DNA of 64,000 nucleotides from Candidatus Anammoximicrobium sp. (lineage in GTDB: Bacteria; Planctomycetota; Planctomycetia; Pirellulales; Pirellulaceae), in contig JAAYYU010000306.1 of NCBI GenBank assembly GCA_012515235.1, positions 1 to 64,000 on the forward strand. The letters are read 5' to 3'. The notes beneath the pieces were generated by a model. The model did not search any database and was not told the DNA's origin. It was given only the letters and a program-made list of their open reading frames with translations. The position numbers and the translations under genes are program-made. Of this stretch, positions 32,151 through 41,252 are shown piece by piece (position 1 is the stretch's first letter; each line of letters opens with the position of its first letter).

Positions 32151-34070
32151 ATGCCGAGTCTCAGCCGATGTCGACAGGCGCGTTGCCTGGTGTTTGTCGC
32201 CCAGGTCGTCGGCTTGTTCGTGGCCTTCTATTTTTATGTGCTGCTGCGCATCCGGCCGGAACTGTTTTATCAGCAGAAACCCGACGTGTTCCTGTTCGAC
32301 GGCTACTTCTGTGCCATCCACCTGGACAAGCCGGGGGGACCGGTCGAATACGCGTCCGCCTTCCTCTCCCCGCTTTTCGCCTTCGGCTGGCTCGGCGCAG
32401 CGGTCGTCACCGTGTTGACCGCGCTGATCTGTCTGGCGTTCCGCTTGGTCCTGGCGGACAAGGGGGGCCACGCGGTGTTTCTGATCCCCGCAGTTTTGAT
32501 CCTGATGGTGATGGGCCGGTACAACCATCCGGTGCGTCTGTGCGTGGGGCTGGCCGTGGTTCTGGCGTTGGGCGGCGCGTACGTGCGGACCGGCCGCGGG
32601 ACTCCGGCCGTCAGGTTGGCGGCGTTTGTGATTGTCTCCGGGCTGGCCTACTACGCGGCCGCGGGGTTGTACGGAGTGTTTGCCGTTCTGTGTGGCGTCG
32701 TCGAATGGCGGGTTCGCGGTTGCCGCTCGGCGGCCGTCTGTTGTGTCCTGTCGGCGGTGGCCGTACCGCTGGTGGCCGGCGTCTGGCTGTGCGAGCTGAA
32801 CGTCCAGGAGGCCTATCGCGGAATGTTCCTTCCGGCGGAACGGTATTGGTTGGCGATTCCGTCCTCTGCGCTGCTCAGCAAGTCGCTCCGAGCCGCGCTG
32901 CTGCTGTTCTTTCCGGTGGCGGCGCTGACAGTCGGATGGCGCCGTCGGCGCGCCTGTTTGCCCGCCGTTGCCCTGGAGACGCAGACGCCCCACGATGATC
33001 GCCCGGAGGACGCGGCTGAGGCGACATGGCGCCCGGCGTCCGGGCTCCGCCTGACCGTCTTGTCGGCGGCGCTGCTTGTCTCCGTCGCTGTGGCCGACGC
33101 GCTGCTGTTTGACGTGTCGACCAAGAACTTGCTGTTGGTGGCTTCCAGCGCCGAGCGCGAGCAATGGGCCGATGTGCTGACGTACGCGCGGCGTCTGCCG
33201 CCTGCGGATGCGTGGAACGTGTTCCAGGTGAACCGCGCCCTGTATCATCGTGGCGAGTTGCTGGAGCGGATGTTTGCATATCCGCAGGTAGCGGATTCCG
33301 TGGCGACCTTGACGTTGCAATCCCAGAACCTGACCGCGACTGCCCAGCAGGTGCCCTTGGAATTCGGCGACATGCTTTTCGATCTGGGCCGCATCAACGA
33401 GTCGCAGCACATGGCGTACGAAGCGTTCGAGTTGTTCGGCGCGCGGCCCGGCACGCTCAAGCGTCTGGTTGATCTGCACGCGATCAAGGGCGAGCCGGAC
33501 GCGGCGAGGCGATTCCTCGCGGTGCTGGAGCGCAGCCTCCTGCACCGCAGCTGGGCGCGCGATCGTCTGTTGCTCTTGGACGCCGATCCGACGCTGGCCG
33601 GCGTGGTTGCGGTCGCTTCCCGCCGGGCGCTGATGGTGGAGCGCGACTTCAGCGGCAAGCTGACTTTGGAGCCGATGCTCGCACAACTGCTGGAACGCAA
33701 CCCGCGAAACCGGATGGCGTTTGAATACCTGATGGCCTACTATCTCTTGACCCGGCAGGTTGACAAACTGGTGGCGAACCTGCGCCGCTTCGACGATTTC
33801 GGTCAGACTCGCTTGCCGCGGCATTGCGAGGAAGCGATCCTGATCCACCTGGACGCGGCCGGTCCGTCAGGGCACGATCTGGGAGGCCGCCGGATCGGTC
33901 CCGAAACACGGCAGCGCAGCGTGGAGTTTGTCCAGGCGGCCGAACGCTTTCAGGGGAACGCGACGGCGGCGTTCGCAGCCCTGCACGGAGGCTTTGGCGA
34001 CAGCTATTTCTTTTTTTACGTGTTTGGACACAACGATCCGCGACTCGCAGCGGCGAGGCCGTCACGATGA
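32151..34070 (+). CDS. Multi-span membrane protein with helical C-terminal domain (DUF6057-like)
   Basis: A 639-residue protein. Residues ~12-310 contain about eight to ten hydrophobic spans; residues ~330-640 are soluble, helical and TPR-like (ERMFAYPQVADSVATLTLQ, RALYHRGELLERM). The pattern resembles a family that I know as DUF6057 from Bacteroidetes, but this identification is tentative. GAGG precedes ATG 32151. The stop overlaps the next start as ATGA, so it is translationally coupled to a c-haem beta-propeller protein; the pair probably forms a membrane complex. Function unknown. Confidence 0.65.
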   Translation: MPSLSRCRQARCLVFVAQVVGLFVAFYFYVLLRIRPELFYQQKPDVFLFDGYFCAIHLDKPGGPVEYASAFLSPLFAFGWLGAAVVTVLTALICLAFRLVLADKGGHAVFLIPAVLILMVMGRYNHPVRLCVGLAVVLALGGAYVRTGRGTPAVRLAAFVIVSGLAYYAAAGLYGVFAVLCGVVEWRVRGCRSAAVCCVLSAVAVPLVAGVWLCELNVQEAYRGMFLPAERYWLAIPSSALLSKSLRAALLLFFPVAALTVGWRRRRACLPAVALETQTPHDDRPEDAAEATWRPASGLRLTVLSAALLVSVAVADALLFDVSTKNLLLVASSAEREQWADVLTYARRLPPADAWNVFQVNRALYHRGELLERMFAYPQVADSVATLTLQSQNLTATAQQVPLEFGDMLFDLGRINESQHMAYEAFELFGARPGTLKRLVDLHAIKGEPDAARRFLAVLERSLLHRSWARDRLLLLDADPTLAGVVAVASRRALMVERDFSGKLTLEPMLAQLLERNPRNRMAFEYLMAYYLLTRQVDKLVANLRRFDDFGQTRLPRHCEEAILIHLDAAGPSGHDLGGRRIGPETRQRSVEFVQAAERFQGNATAAFAALHGGFGDSYFFFYVFGHNDPRLAAARPSR

Positions 34071-35617
34071 AGCGACTAGCCATCTATGGAACCGTTTCGG
34101 TCGCGATCCTGGCGGCGGTTGGGCTCGGCGGCGTCTTCGTGCTTGGAGTTGGCGGCGCGGCGGATCCGGCGGTGATGGCCGGCCGTGCTCCGCGCATTTG
34201 CCCGGATTATTGCGGCATGGTGATCCCCCCCAACCTCGCGCCGCTCAATTTCCTGGTCGCGGAGCCGGGAAAGGACTACCGAGTACGGATCCTGGCGGAC
34301 CGGGGGCAAGCGATCGAGGTGGCAAGCCGCAGCGGATCGATGAAGATCCCGTTGCGGGCGTGGCAGCGGTTGCTGGACGCCAATCGGGGACGCCGCTTGA
34401 CCTTCGAAGTGCGCGTTCGCCGTGCGGACGGCTCGTGGACGCAATTCGAGCCGATTGTCAACACGATTGCCGACGCGGACATCGACCGCTATCTGTGCTA
34501 CCGGCTCATCCGGCCGATTCACATCGTCCGCGTCGACGTAGGCATCTATCAGCGGGACTTGCAGACGTTCGACGAATCGGTTGTCGTCAGCAACCAGTCG
34601 TTCGGGCGCGGGGGCGGCTGCGTCAATTGCCACACCTTTACACCCAACCATCCCCAGCAGATGATTCTGCACTCCCGCGGCTCCGGCGAGATCTCGGACC
34701 TGAGCGGGATGATTGTGGTGCGGGAGGGCCGGGTCATCAAAGTGGACACCCGCAAGCTGGTCGGCAACGCCGAATCGGCCCGCGGGCTGGTACCGAAATC
34801 GCTCGCCGGCTATGTCACCTGGCATCCCAACGGGCATCTGGCCACGTTCGTCGCCAGCAACATCATTCAGTTCTTCCATGCGGTCGGCGAGAATCGGGAC
34901 GTCTTTAATCTCGAGTCGGACCTGGCCCTGTACCACGCCGATTCAAACACCGTGACCACCGCCCCGCAGATATCGCAGGCGGACCGAGTCGAGACGTTCC
35001 CCACGTGGTCTCCAGACGGACGCTTTCTGTATTTCTGCAGCACGGACCCGTTGCCGGTTGAGCGTCACCGCGAAGTCCGCTATGACCTGATGCGGATCGG
35101 CTACGACGCGGATTCGCAACGCTGGGGCGAGGTGGAGCCGGTGCTGTTGGCCCAAGACACGGGGCGCAGCATCACGGAGCCGAGGATTTCGCCTGACGGG
35201 CGATGGCTGCTGTTCTGCATGTCGGACTACGGCGAGTTTCCCGTGTTTCAGCCCTCCAGCGACCTGTATCTGATGGACTTGAGCACCCGCGGCTATGCCC
35301 GCCTGGACATCAACAGCCCGCGCAGCGAGTCGTGGCACGGCTGGTCCGCCAACGGACGCTGGATTGTCTTTGCGAGCAAGCGGCGCGACGGGGTCTTCGC
35401 CCGGCCGTACTTCAGTTATGTCGACCAGCAGGGCCGCGTCCACAAACCCGTGCTGCTGCCCCAGAAGGACCCTACATTTTACGACCGGTTCCTGAAAACA
35501 TACAACGTGCCAGAGTTCACCCGCGCGCCCGTCCCGGCAACCCAGCGAGCCATCGTGGCGGCGATCTGCGGACGCCATCTGGCGACGGACCGGGCCCCCG
35601 CAAATCCAAACGACTGA
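34067..35617 (+). CDS. Exported c-type haem protein with TolB-like beta-propeller
   Basis: A 516-residue protein. An N-terminal signal anchor (residues 5-30) precedes a domain with one haem-binding motif, C185-V-N-C188-H189, and then PD40/TolB-type repeats: TWHPNGHLATFV, TWSPDGRFLYFC, RISPDGRWLLFC, GWSANGRWIVFA. Such WD40-like blades mediate protein or ligand binding. Translational coupling to the membrane protein upstream suggests a shared complex. One covalent haem implies periplasmic electron transfer or sensing. It does not match a named cytochrome family that I know. Confidence 0.75.
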   Translation: MKRLAIYGTVSVAILAAVGLGGVFVLGVGGAADPAVMAGRAPRICPDYCGMVIPPNLAPLNFLVAEPGKDYRVRILADRGQAIEVASRSGSMKIPLRAWQRLLDANRGRRLTFEVRVRRADGSWTQFEPIVNTIADADIDRYLCYRLIRPIHIVRVDVGIYQRDLQTFDESVVVSNQSFGRGGGCVNCHTFTPNHPQQMILHSRGSGEISDLSGMIVVREGRVIKVDTRKLVGNAESARGLVPKSLAGYVTWHPNGHLATFVASNIIQFFHAVGENRDVFNLESDLALYHADSNTVTTAPQISQADRVETFPTWSPDGRFLYFCSTDPLPVERHREVRYDLMRIGYDADSQRWGEVEPVLLAQDTGRSITEPRISPDGRWLLFCMSDYGEFPVFQPSSDLYLMDLSTRGYARLDINSPRSESWHGWSANGRWIVFASKRRDGVFARPYFSYVDQQGRVHKPVLLPQKDPTFYDRFLKTYNVPEFTRAPVPATQRAIVAAICGRHLATDRAPANPND

Positions 35618-35862
35618 GATCGCCGGCACCCGGCGGAACAGGTCCACGCTGGGGGCGCCGCGCTGCCAGCCCGTCAGGGATGCCGAGGCGCCGTCAGGGG
35701 AATCGACCGGCGCCGCGCGTTCCACAGACTCCGTTGCGGGACCGGGGGAGCGTTTCCCGCGGCCGACGCTGGCAAGGGATGACTGGGGCACGAAGCTACC
35801 ACGAACCCCCAGACGAACTCCGCAGCGGGTAACGCGAGTGGTCGGCACGCGGCGGAGGCGGT

Positions 35863-36633
35863 TCAGTCTGCTTCCAGGGAATCCAACTCCTGCAAACGGC
35901 GGTCGGCGTCGAAGGTGGGCAGCGGCAGGGTCTGGGCCAGCCGCAGGGCTTCCGCTTCGCAGAGCCCGGCCCGCGGACGCGCCACGCCGCGAAACACGGT
36001 CAGACCGCGGCGCAGCGCGATAATCTCGCGCCGCGTGCGGCCCTTGGGGGCATCGGACCAGCAAGCGGTCCGCTCTTCCCACTCAAAGAACACCGGCACG
36101 ACCTGGCGGATGTACCGCCAGTAGCCCGGATGGTCGGTTTGCAGGAAGAACTGCCCGTCCGGCGCCAGCGCGCGGCGGACGAGCAACAGGAACTCCGGGG
36201 TGATCAGCCGCTTGTGGACCTCCGCCGGATCGTAATACGGTTGCGGGTGGTAGCAGTGGATCTCCGCGATGCTGGCCGGCGCGGCGTAATCCGCCAGCAA
36301 CTCCCGGCCCCCGACGACGGCGAAACGGATGTTTGCCAGCCCGCGTTGGTTCGCTCGCCGGGTCGCGTAGCGGATGACCAGCGGCAGGATATCCACGCCC
36401 AGGTGGTCGCACTGGGGCCGCCACACGGCGCTGCCGATCAAGTAGCGGCCGTTGCCGCAGCCCAGATCCAGCACCACGGGCGCGCGGCGACCGAACAAGG
36501 CTTCCCAGGCCAGCGGCCCGCGGTCGGGAAGCCTCTTCAGCGCGGTGTTCGTCCAGGCTTCCGGTGCGAGAATCTCGCCGGGAAACGGGACTCCGAACTC
36601 GCGTTCGATGCGCCGCCGCGGTCGTGGTTCCAC
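35863..36633 (-). CDS. trmB: tRNA (guanine-N7)-methyltransferase
   Basis: SAM-dependent enzyme forming m7G46 in tRNA. VLDLGCGNGRYLIGSA is the SAM-binding motif I (about residue 53); the conserved IHCYHPQPYYDP block matches the TrmB hallmark FPDPWPK region, although divergent, and is followed by LVRRALAPDGQFFLQTDHPGY. Length is 256. The divergence from the usual FPDPWPKKRH motif (here YHPQPYYDPAEVHKR) is notable and leaves some doubt about substrate. It is convergent with the haem-protein gene (245 nt gap, nothing recognised in it) and lies 17 nt downstream of the deoxyhypusine-synthase-like gene. Confidence 0.75.
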   Translation of the reverse strand: MEPRPRRRIEREFGVPFPGEILAPEAWTNTALKRLPDRGPLAWEALFGRRAPVVLDLGCGNGRYLIGSAVWRPQCDHLGVDILPLVIRYATRRANQRGLANIRFAVVGGRELLADYAAPASIAEIHCYHPQPYYDPAEVHKRLITPEFLLLVRRALAPDGQFFLQTDHPGYWRYIRQVVPVFFEWEERTACWSDAPKGRTRREIIALRRGLTVFRGVARPRAGLCEAEALRLAQTLPLPTFDADRRLQELDSLEAD

Positions 36634-36650
36634 CGGCGTTCCTGCTCCCC

Positions 36651-37814
36651 TTACTTGTTATGGGCAAAGTACTCGCGGACCAGGGCTTCCATCATGGCCG
36701 GGCGCTGGTCGTACAGCCGCTTGAGCTTGCGTGGCTTGTGTTTGGCCAGCGCGTAATGGGTGAGGATGGGCAGCGCGATGGTCGTGTCCGTATAGCAAAC
36801 GATCGCGTCGGGCAGGTGGTTCGGGTCCAGTTTGCCCCAGCTGACCGCCTCGTGCGGCGTGGCGCCGGACAGGCCGCCGGTGTCGGGCCGCGCGTCGGTG
36901 ACTTGGAAGAAATAGTCCTGCCCGACTTCCTTGATCCGCAGCACTTCCTGGATCTGCGGCTCGGTCTGCAGCATGAAGTTTTTCGGGCTGCCGCCGCCCA
37001 TCAGCATGACGCCGCTCTTGCCGCCGGACCGCTTGGCCGCCAGCACGAAACTGGTGGTCTCGTTGACGTCGATCGCGGGATTGATCCGCAGTTTGTTGCC
37101 CCGCAGTTCCACGCCGGCCACGTTCATGCCGATCGTCGAGTCGCCGGGCGAGGACGTATAGCAGGGGACGCCGCAGCGGTAGGCGGCGGCCAGCACCGAA
37201 ACGTCCTTCAAGCCGGCCTTCTTCTCCCACTCGGCCGCGTACCGGCCCAGCAGGTAATGCAACTCGGCCGTGCCCATCTCCTTCTGAAATTCGGGCTGCA
37301 CGAGGATATTCCGGAGAATTTCGTCGGTCGCCATCAGGCAGTCGGAATAGCCCAGCAGCACGTCGTAAATGCGGACGATGTCGTTCTTTCGCAGCTCGGT
37401 GTCGTCCAGCAGGTGGCTGCCGACGTGGACGGGAAAATTGAAGGCAAAGTGCAGGTCATGGTACAGATTCGCGCCCGTGGCGACGATCCAGTCCACGAAG
37501 CCGGCTTTGATCAGCGGGACGACGGCCGCGCATCCCAACCCGGCGGGCGTCAGGGCTCCGGCCAGGCTCATCCCGACCGTGACGTCGTCCTCCAGCATCT
37601 TTTGCGTGAACAGCTCGCAGCCTTCGCGGAGGCGGGCCGAGTTGTAGGCCAGGAACGTGCTCTCGATCAGGTCGCTGAACTTCTCCTTGCCCGTGATGCC
37701 CTTGGGCAGGATGCGCCGTCCCGCCAGATACTTGGCCTTGTGCGGGCATTGCTTCTGCAGCAGCCAGTCGGGGGTCTCGGTGTGGTCCTCCCGGATGCGA
37801 TGCGTACGTTTCAT
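36651..37814 (-). CDS. Deoxyhypusine synthase-like protein (probable polyamine aminobutyltransferase)
   Basis: A 387-residue NAD-dependent enzyme of the deoxyhypusine synthase family. The block GATPHEAVSWGK contains Lys328, equivalent to the lysine that carries the aminobutyl intermediate in the eukaryotic enzyme (Lys329). GGGSPKNFMLQ and the NAD-binding SSPGDSTIGMN block are also present. Bacteria generally lack eIF5A, so the acceptor is more likely a small amine, as in homospermidine formation. GGAGA precedes ATG 37814. The next gene upstream (ornithine-decarboxylase-like) and the divergent agmatine deiminase make a polyamine module. Confidence 0.85.
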   Translation of the reverse strand: MKRTHRIREDHTETPDWLLQKQCPHKAKYLAGRRILPKGITGKEKFSDLIESTFLAYNSARLREGCELFTQKMLEDDVTVGMSLAGALTPAGLGCAAVVPLIKAGFVDWIVATGANLYHDLHFAFNFPVHVGSHLLDDTELRKNDIVRIYDVLLGYSDCLMATDEILRNILVQPEFQKEMGTAELHYLLGRYAAEWEKKAGLKDVSVLAAAYRCGVPCYTSSPGDSTIGMNVAGVELRGNKLRINPAIDVNETTSFVLAAKRSGGKSGVMLMGGGSPKNFMLQTEPQIQEVLRIKEVGQDYFFQVTDARPDTGGLSGATPHEAVSWGKLDPNHLPDAIVCYTDTTIALPILTHYALAKHKPRKLKRLYDQRPAMMEALVREYFAHNK

Positions 37815-37888
37815 GATTTGTGTCTCCTTGCAGTGAAGCGACCGTCCGTCACGCATGCGGACGGCATTGCGGTAAAACGAGAGCGGGC

Positions 37889-39013
37889 CTACGGCGTCAT
37901 CACCACCTTGGCCGTCGGCATTCCGTTGAACGTCGTGGCGCTGGCCAGGCTGTAGGCCCCGATGTTCTCCACGTACACCACGTCGCCGAGCTGCAGTTCC
38001 GGAGCATCCTCGCCGCGGGCGATGATGTCGAAACTGTCGCAGGTCGGCCCGGCCAGCGTGGACAGCTGCGTGTGCCCGCCGCGAAGGTACTTGAATTCGT
38101 ACTTGCAGTGGTCGAACACCTGACCGCTCAACGATCCGTACAGGCCGTCGTCCAGGTAGTACCAGAGCTTGTTCTCGCGGATCGCCTTGCCGATCACCCG
38201 CATCAGCAGCGTGGCGGCCGGGCCGACGATGAAGCGGCCGGGTTCGGCGATGATGCGGATCGCCGGGTCGAACAGCCGGTCCAACTCGCTCTTCAGCACG
38301 GACGCCAGACGGCCGAACGGATCTTCCTCGTGGTCAAAATGGCGGATTGGGAACCCGCCGCCGATGTCCACGATCTCGAAGGGCAGCTGTTTCAGCCGGG
38401 CGTCGCGGGCGATGATCGCCGCCATTTCCAGGGCTTCGATATAGTTCTCGACGCGCAGGCACTGGCTGCCCACGTGAAAACTGACGCCGGCCGGCTGCAG
38501 GCCGAGCTTATAGGCTTTGATCATCAAGCTGGTCGCGTCCGCCGGATCCACGCCGAATTTCAAGCTCAACTCGACGATCGAGCCGACGTTGGGAACCTTG
38601 ATCCGCACCAGCACGCGGGCGCCGGGAGCGTGCTCGGCGATCTTGGCCAACTCGTACTCGCTGTCGAAGGTCATCAGCGTCACGCCCTTCTTGGCCGCGA
38701 GCGCGATCGACGCCTCGGGCTTGACCGTATTGGCAAAGATGACCTGCGCGGGCTTGGCGCCGGCGGCCAGCACCAGGTTCATCTCGGCCACCGAGGCCAC
38801 GTCGAAGCTGGCCCGGCCTGCCACCATCGCCTTGATGATCTCCGGGTGGGCGTTGGCCTTGATGGCAAAAAACGGTTCGACGCGCGGCAACGCGTCGCGG
38901 AAACGCTGCAGCTGATCGCGCAGCACCGACCGGCTGATCAGCATCAGCGGCGTGCCGTGCTTGCGAGCCAGTTCTCGCAGCCGGCGTTCTTGGGCGGTAA
39001 GCGTGACAGCCAT
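37889..39013 (-). CDS. PLP-dependent ornithine/lysine decarboxylase-like (fold type III)
   Basis: Alanine-racemase-fold decarboxylase of 374 residues. Lys52 in FFAIKANAHP binds pyridoxal phosphate; EPGRFIVGPAATL binds the phosphate; the C-terminal AGPTCDSFD contains the Cys and Asp of eukaryote-type ornithine decarboxylase (GPTCDxxD), which favours ornithine or lysine over carboxynorspermidine. It would supply putrescine or cadaverine to the downstream deoxyhypusine-synthase-like enzyme, 74 nt away in the same orientation. I chose ATG 39013 (MAVTLTAQERR); the open frame extends 23 codons upstream without conserved content. Confidence 0.88.
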   Translation of the reverse strand: MAVTLTAQERRLRELARKHGTPLMLISRSVLRDQLQRFRDALPRVEPFFAIKANAHPEIIKAMVAGRASFDVASVAEMNLVLAAGAKPAQVIFANTVKPEASIALAAKKGVTLMTFDSEYELAKIAEHAPGARVLVRIKVPNVGSIVELSLKFGVDPADATSLMIKAYKLGLQPAGVSFHVGSQCLRVENYIEALEMAAIIARDARLKQLPFEIVDIGGGFPIRHFDHEEDPFGRLASVLKSELDRLFDPAIRIIAEPGRFIVGPAATLLMRVIGKAIRENKLWYYLDDGLYGSLSGQVFDHCKYEFKYLRGGHTQLSTLAGPTCDSFDIIARGEDAPELQLGDVVYVENIGAYSLASATTFNGMPTAKVVMTP

Positions 39014-39233
39014 GGCGGGCAACTTTCCCCAGGGATAACGCGATTGTCTGCTATGTTTAGGCAGAAGCCTGCCCAGATGCAAGGGGCTTCCGGACCCGGC
39101 GGGGGGAATCTTCGCAAAAAGCAGCGATTCCGCCGGTTTGCAGCCAGCCCTTCACCGTTTACACTTTGCCCTGTGACGTTGCCTCCAACCCACCGACCAT
39201 TCCTCCTTTGCCGCTGCGGGGCAGCCCGGAACC

Positions 39234-40313
39234 ATGACCGCGACGAAGCCACTTGCGACACCAGCACAACTCGGCTATTCCATGCCGGCCGAATGGGAGC
39301 CGCACGAGGCCACCTGGCTCGGCTGGCCGCAGAATGCCACCGACTGGCCCGGCAAGCTGAATGCCATCCAGTGGGTTTACGGCGAGATCGTCCGCAAGAT
39401 CGCGACGGGGGAGAAGGTGCGGATCCTGGTCGACTCGGCCGCCGTCGAGCGGCGGGCGCGGCGGGTTTTGGAGACAGCCCGAGCGGACTTAGGCCAGGTC
39501 GAGTTCTTTCGCTGGCCGACGGATCGCGGCTGGATGCGCGACGCGGGGCCGATCTTCGTCCGCCGCACCGTCCGCGGCCGCGGCGAGCGGGCCATCGTCC
39601 ACTTTCACTTCAACGCCTGGGCCCGGTACGAGAACTGGCGGCTCGACCGCCAAGTGCCCCGGCGGGCCAGCCGGCGACTGGGCCTGCCGCTGTTCGACGC
39701 CCAGTGCCGGGGGCGCAAGTTCGTGCTGGAGGGCGGCGGCATCGAAGTCAACGGGCGCGGCACGCTGCTCACCACCGAAGAATGCTACCTGGACCCTCAC
39801 ACCCAGGTCCGCAATCCGGGACTGAGCCGCGAAGACTACGAGACCGCGCTGCGCGAATACCTGGGCGTGCGCCGCGTGCTCTGGCTGGGGCACGGAATCA
39901 CGGGCGACGACACGCACGGACACGTCGACGACTTGTGCCGGTTCGTGAATCCGAACACCGTCGTGCTGATCCAAAGCCGCGATCCCCAAGACGTGAATTA
40001 TCGGCCGCTGGCCGAGAACCGGGAACGGTTGAAAGACCTGAAGCTGGAAGACGGATCGAAGATCCAGGTCGTGCCGCTGCCGATGCCGGCCCCGCTGTAC
40101 TGGCGGAACGTCCAACTGCCGTCCAGCTACGCCAACTTTTATCTCGCCAACGCCGCCGTGCTGGTGCCGACGTTCAACGATCCGGCGGATCGCGAGGCGC
40201 TGGGAATCCTGGCGGAACTGTTCCCCGATCGGCCCGTGGTCGGCATCCACGCCGTCGATTTGGTGCTGGGCTTCGGCACGTTGCACTGCCTGACCCAGCA
40301 GCAGCCCGCGTAG
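39234..40313 (+). CDS. aguA: Agmatine deiminase
   Basis: Converts agmatine to N-carbamoylputrescine, an arginine-derived route to putrescine. MPAEWEPHEATWLGWP is the N-terminal signature; WMRDAGPIFV and DDTHGHVDDLCRFV supply the substrate-binding Asp and His; the nucleophilic Cys352 is in GFGTLHCLTQQQPA. Length is 359, normal for the family. It diverges from the decarboxylase gene over a 220-nt gap. No N-carbamoylputrescine amidohydrolase is present in the window. Confidence 0.94.
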   Translation: MTATKPLATPAQLGYSMPAEWEPHEATWLGWPQNATDWPGKLNAIQWVYGEIVRKIATGEKVRILVDSAAVERRARRVLETARADLGQVEFFRWPTDRGWMRDAGPIFVRRTVRGRGERAIVHFHFNAWARYENWRLDRQVPRRASRRLGLPLFDAQCRGRKFVLEGGGIEVNGRGTLLTTEECYLDPHTQVRNPGLSREDYETALREYLGVRRVLWLGHGITGDDTHGHVDDLCRFVNPNTVVLIQSRDPQDVNYRPLAENRERLKDLKLEDGSKIQVVPLPMPAPLYWRNVQLPSSYANFYLANAAVLVPTFNDPADREALGILAELFPDRPVVGIHAVDLVLGFGTLHCLTQQQPA

Positions 40314-40375
40314 GCCGGAACCCGTCCGCGCCGTCCCGGTGTCGCCAGCAGGCCGGAACCCGCGCGGATTCCGGC
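40314..40375. repeat. GC-rich hairpin and direct repeat between convergent genes
   Basis: GCCGGAACCC...GGATTCCGGC at 40352-40375 forms a 10-bp stem with one mismatch and a 4-nt loop. The sequence GGCCGGAACCCG also occurs at the agmatine deiminase stop codon (about 40314-40325). It may serve as a bidirectional terminator or be a degenerate repeat element. Confidence 0.5.
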
Positions 40376-40436
40376 TGGAACTTGGAAAATCGGTCCCGGC
40401 CCGCTGTCTCGGCAGACCGCCGTCTTGGCTGCGGGC

Positions 40437-41069
40437 TTACTTCGCCCCTTCGCAGATTTCGATGTCCTTGAACCGTACGTCCATCACACAGCCGGCGTGC
40501 ATCTGCAGGGCGAAATGGCCTTCGGGCCGGCTGGGATCGTCCTTCAGCTCGGCGCTCTTGACGCCGTTGACGCTGACCGTGATATCGCCGCCGTGGGCCG
40601 CGATCACCATTTCGTTCCACTCGTCGTCCCTGGTGTACGACTTTTCCAGTTCGTCGGAAGGCTTGCTGACCCAGCGGCGGCCGTAGCTTTCGTAGATGCC
40701 GCCGACGCCGCTCTTGGTGCGCCCGACTTGCACTTGCATGCCGTTCGCTTTTTCCGGCTCCTGGATGAGCGTGCGGATATAGAAGCCGCTGTCGCCCGAA
40801 AGGCACTTGAACTTGAACCGCACGGTGAAGTCGCGGAACACCCGGTCGCTGACCAGCAGCCCGTACAGTTTTTCGTTGTTCGCCCGGCCGACAAAGGTCC
40901 CCTCCTCGACCGTCCATTTGCCGTCGCCCACCGGATGCCAGCCGGTCAACGTCTTGCCGTCCATGAGCGGTTTCCAGTCCGCTTTCTTGTCTTCAGCCTC
41001 TGCCCAACCGCTCGCCAGAAAACCGGCCACGGCGAACGCCAGCAGCCATGTCATGTTCAGTCGTCTCAT
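40437..41069 (-). CDS. DUF1080 protein (3-keto-disaccharide hydrolase-like)
   Basis: A 210-residue exported protein with signal MTWLLAFAVAGFLASGWAEA and one concanavalin-like beta-sandwich. WKPLMDGKTLTGWHPVGDGKWTVEEG at the start and SGFYIRTLIQEPEKANGMQVQV in the middle are hallmark blocks. The family is greatly expanded in planctomycetes and has been linked to cleavage of 3-keto-glycosides produced by exported Gfo/Idh oxidoreductases, one of which lies at 8.2 kb; a direct partnership is inference. The gene is monocistronic here. Confidence 0.88.
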   Translation of the reverse strand: MRRLNMTWLLAFAVAGFLASGWAEAEDKKADWKPLMDGKTLTGWHPVGDGKWTVEEGTFVGRANNEKLYGLLVSDRVFRDFTVRFKFKCLSGDSGFYIRTLIQEPEKANGMQVQVGRTKSGVGGIYESYGRRWVSKPSDELEKSYTRDDEWNEMVIAAHGGDITVSVNGVKSAELKDDPSRPEGHFALQMHAGCVMDVRFKDIEICEGAK

Positions 41070-41252
41070 CGAAAGCTCCTTGCCTGGGGGTAAATCAACG
41101 GGACGCCAGAAGCGCGTCTGGTGTGATGTTACCGCTTTCCGGCGCCGCCGAGAAGCCTACGGGCCCATCTTCTGCGGCGGCGGGTCTTGCCGAACTGCGC
41201 CGAGTTGCTAGGCTGGAAAGCTGGAGGACGAGACGCGAGGAGAGAGACGAAC

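Noticed and set aside
37820..40471. 883-codon plus-strand frame across the polyamine genes
   Set aside because: Out of frame with agmatine deiminase and antisense to the decarboxylase; no conserved motif.
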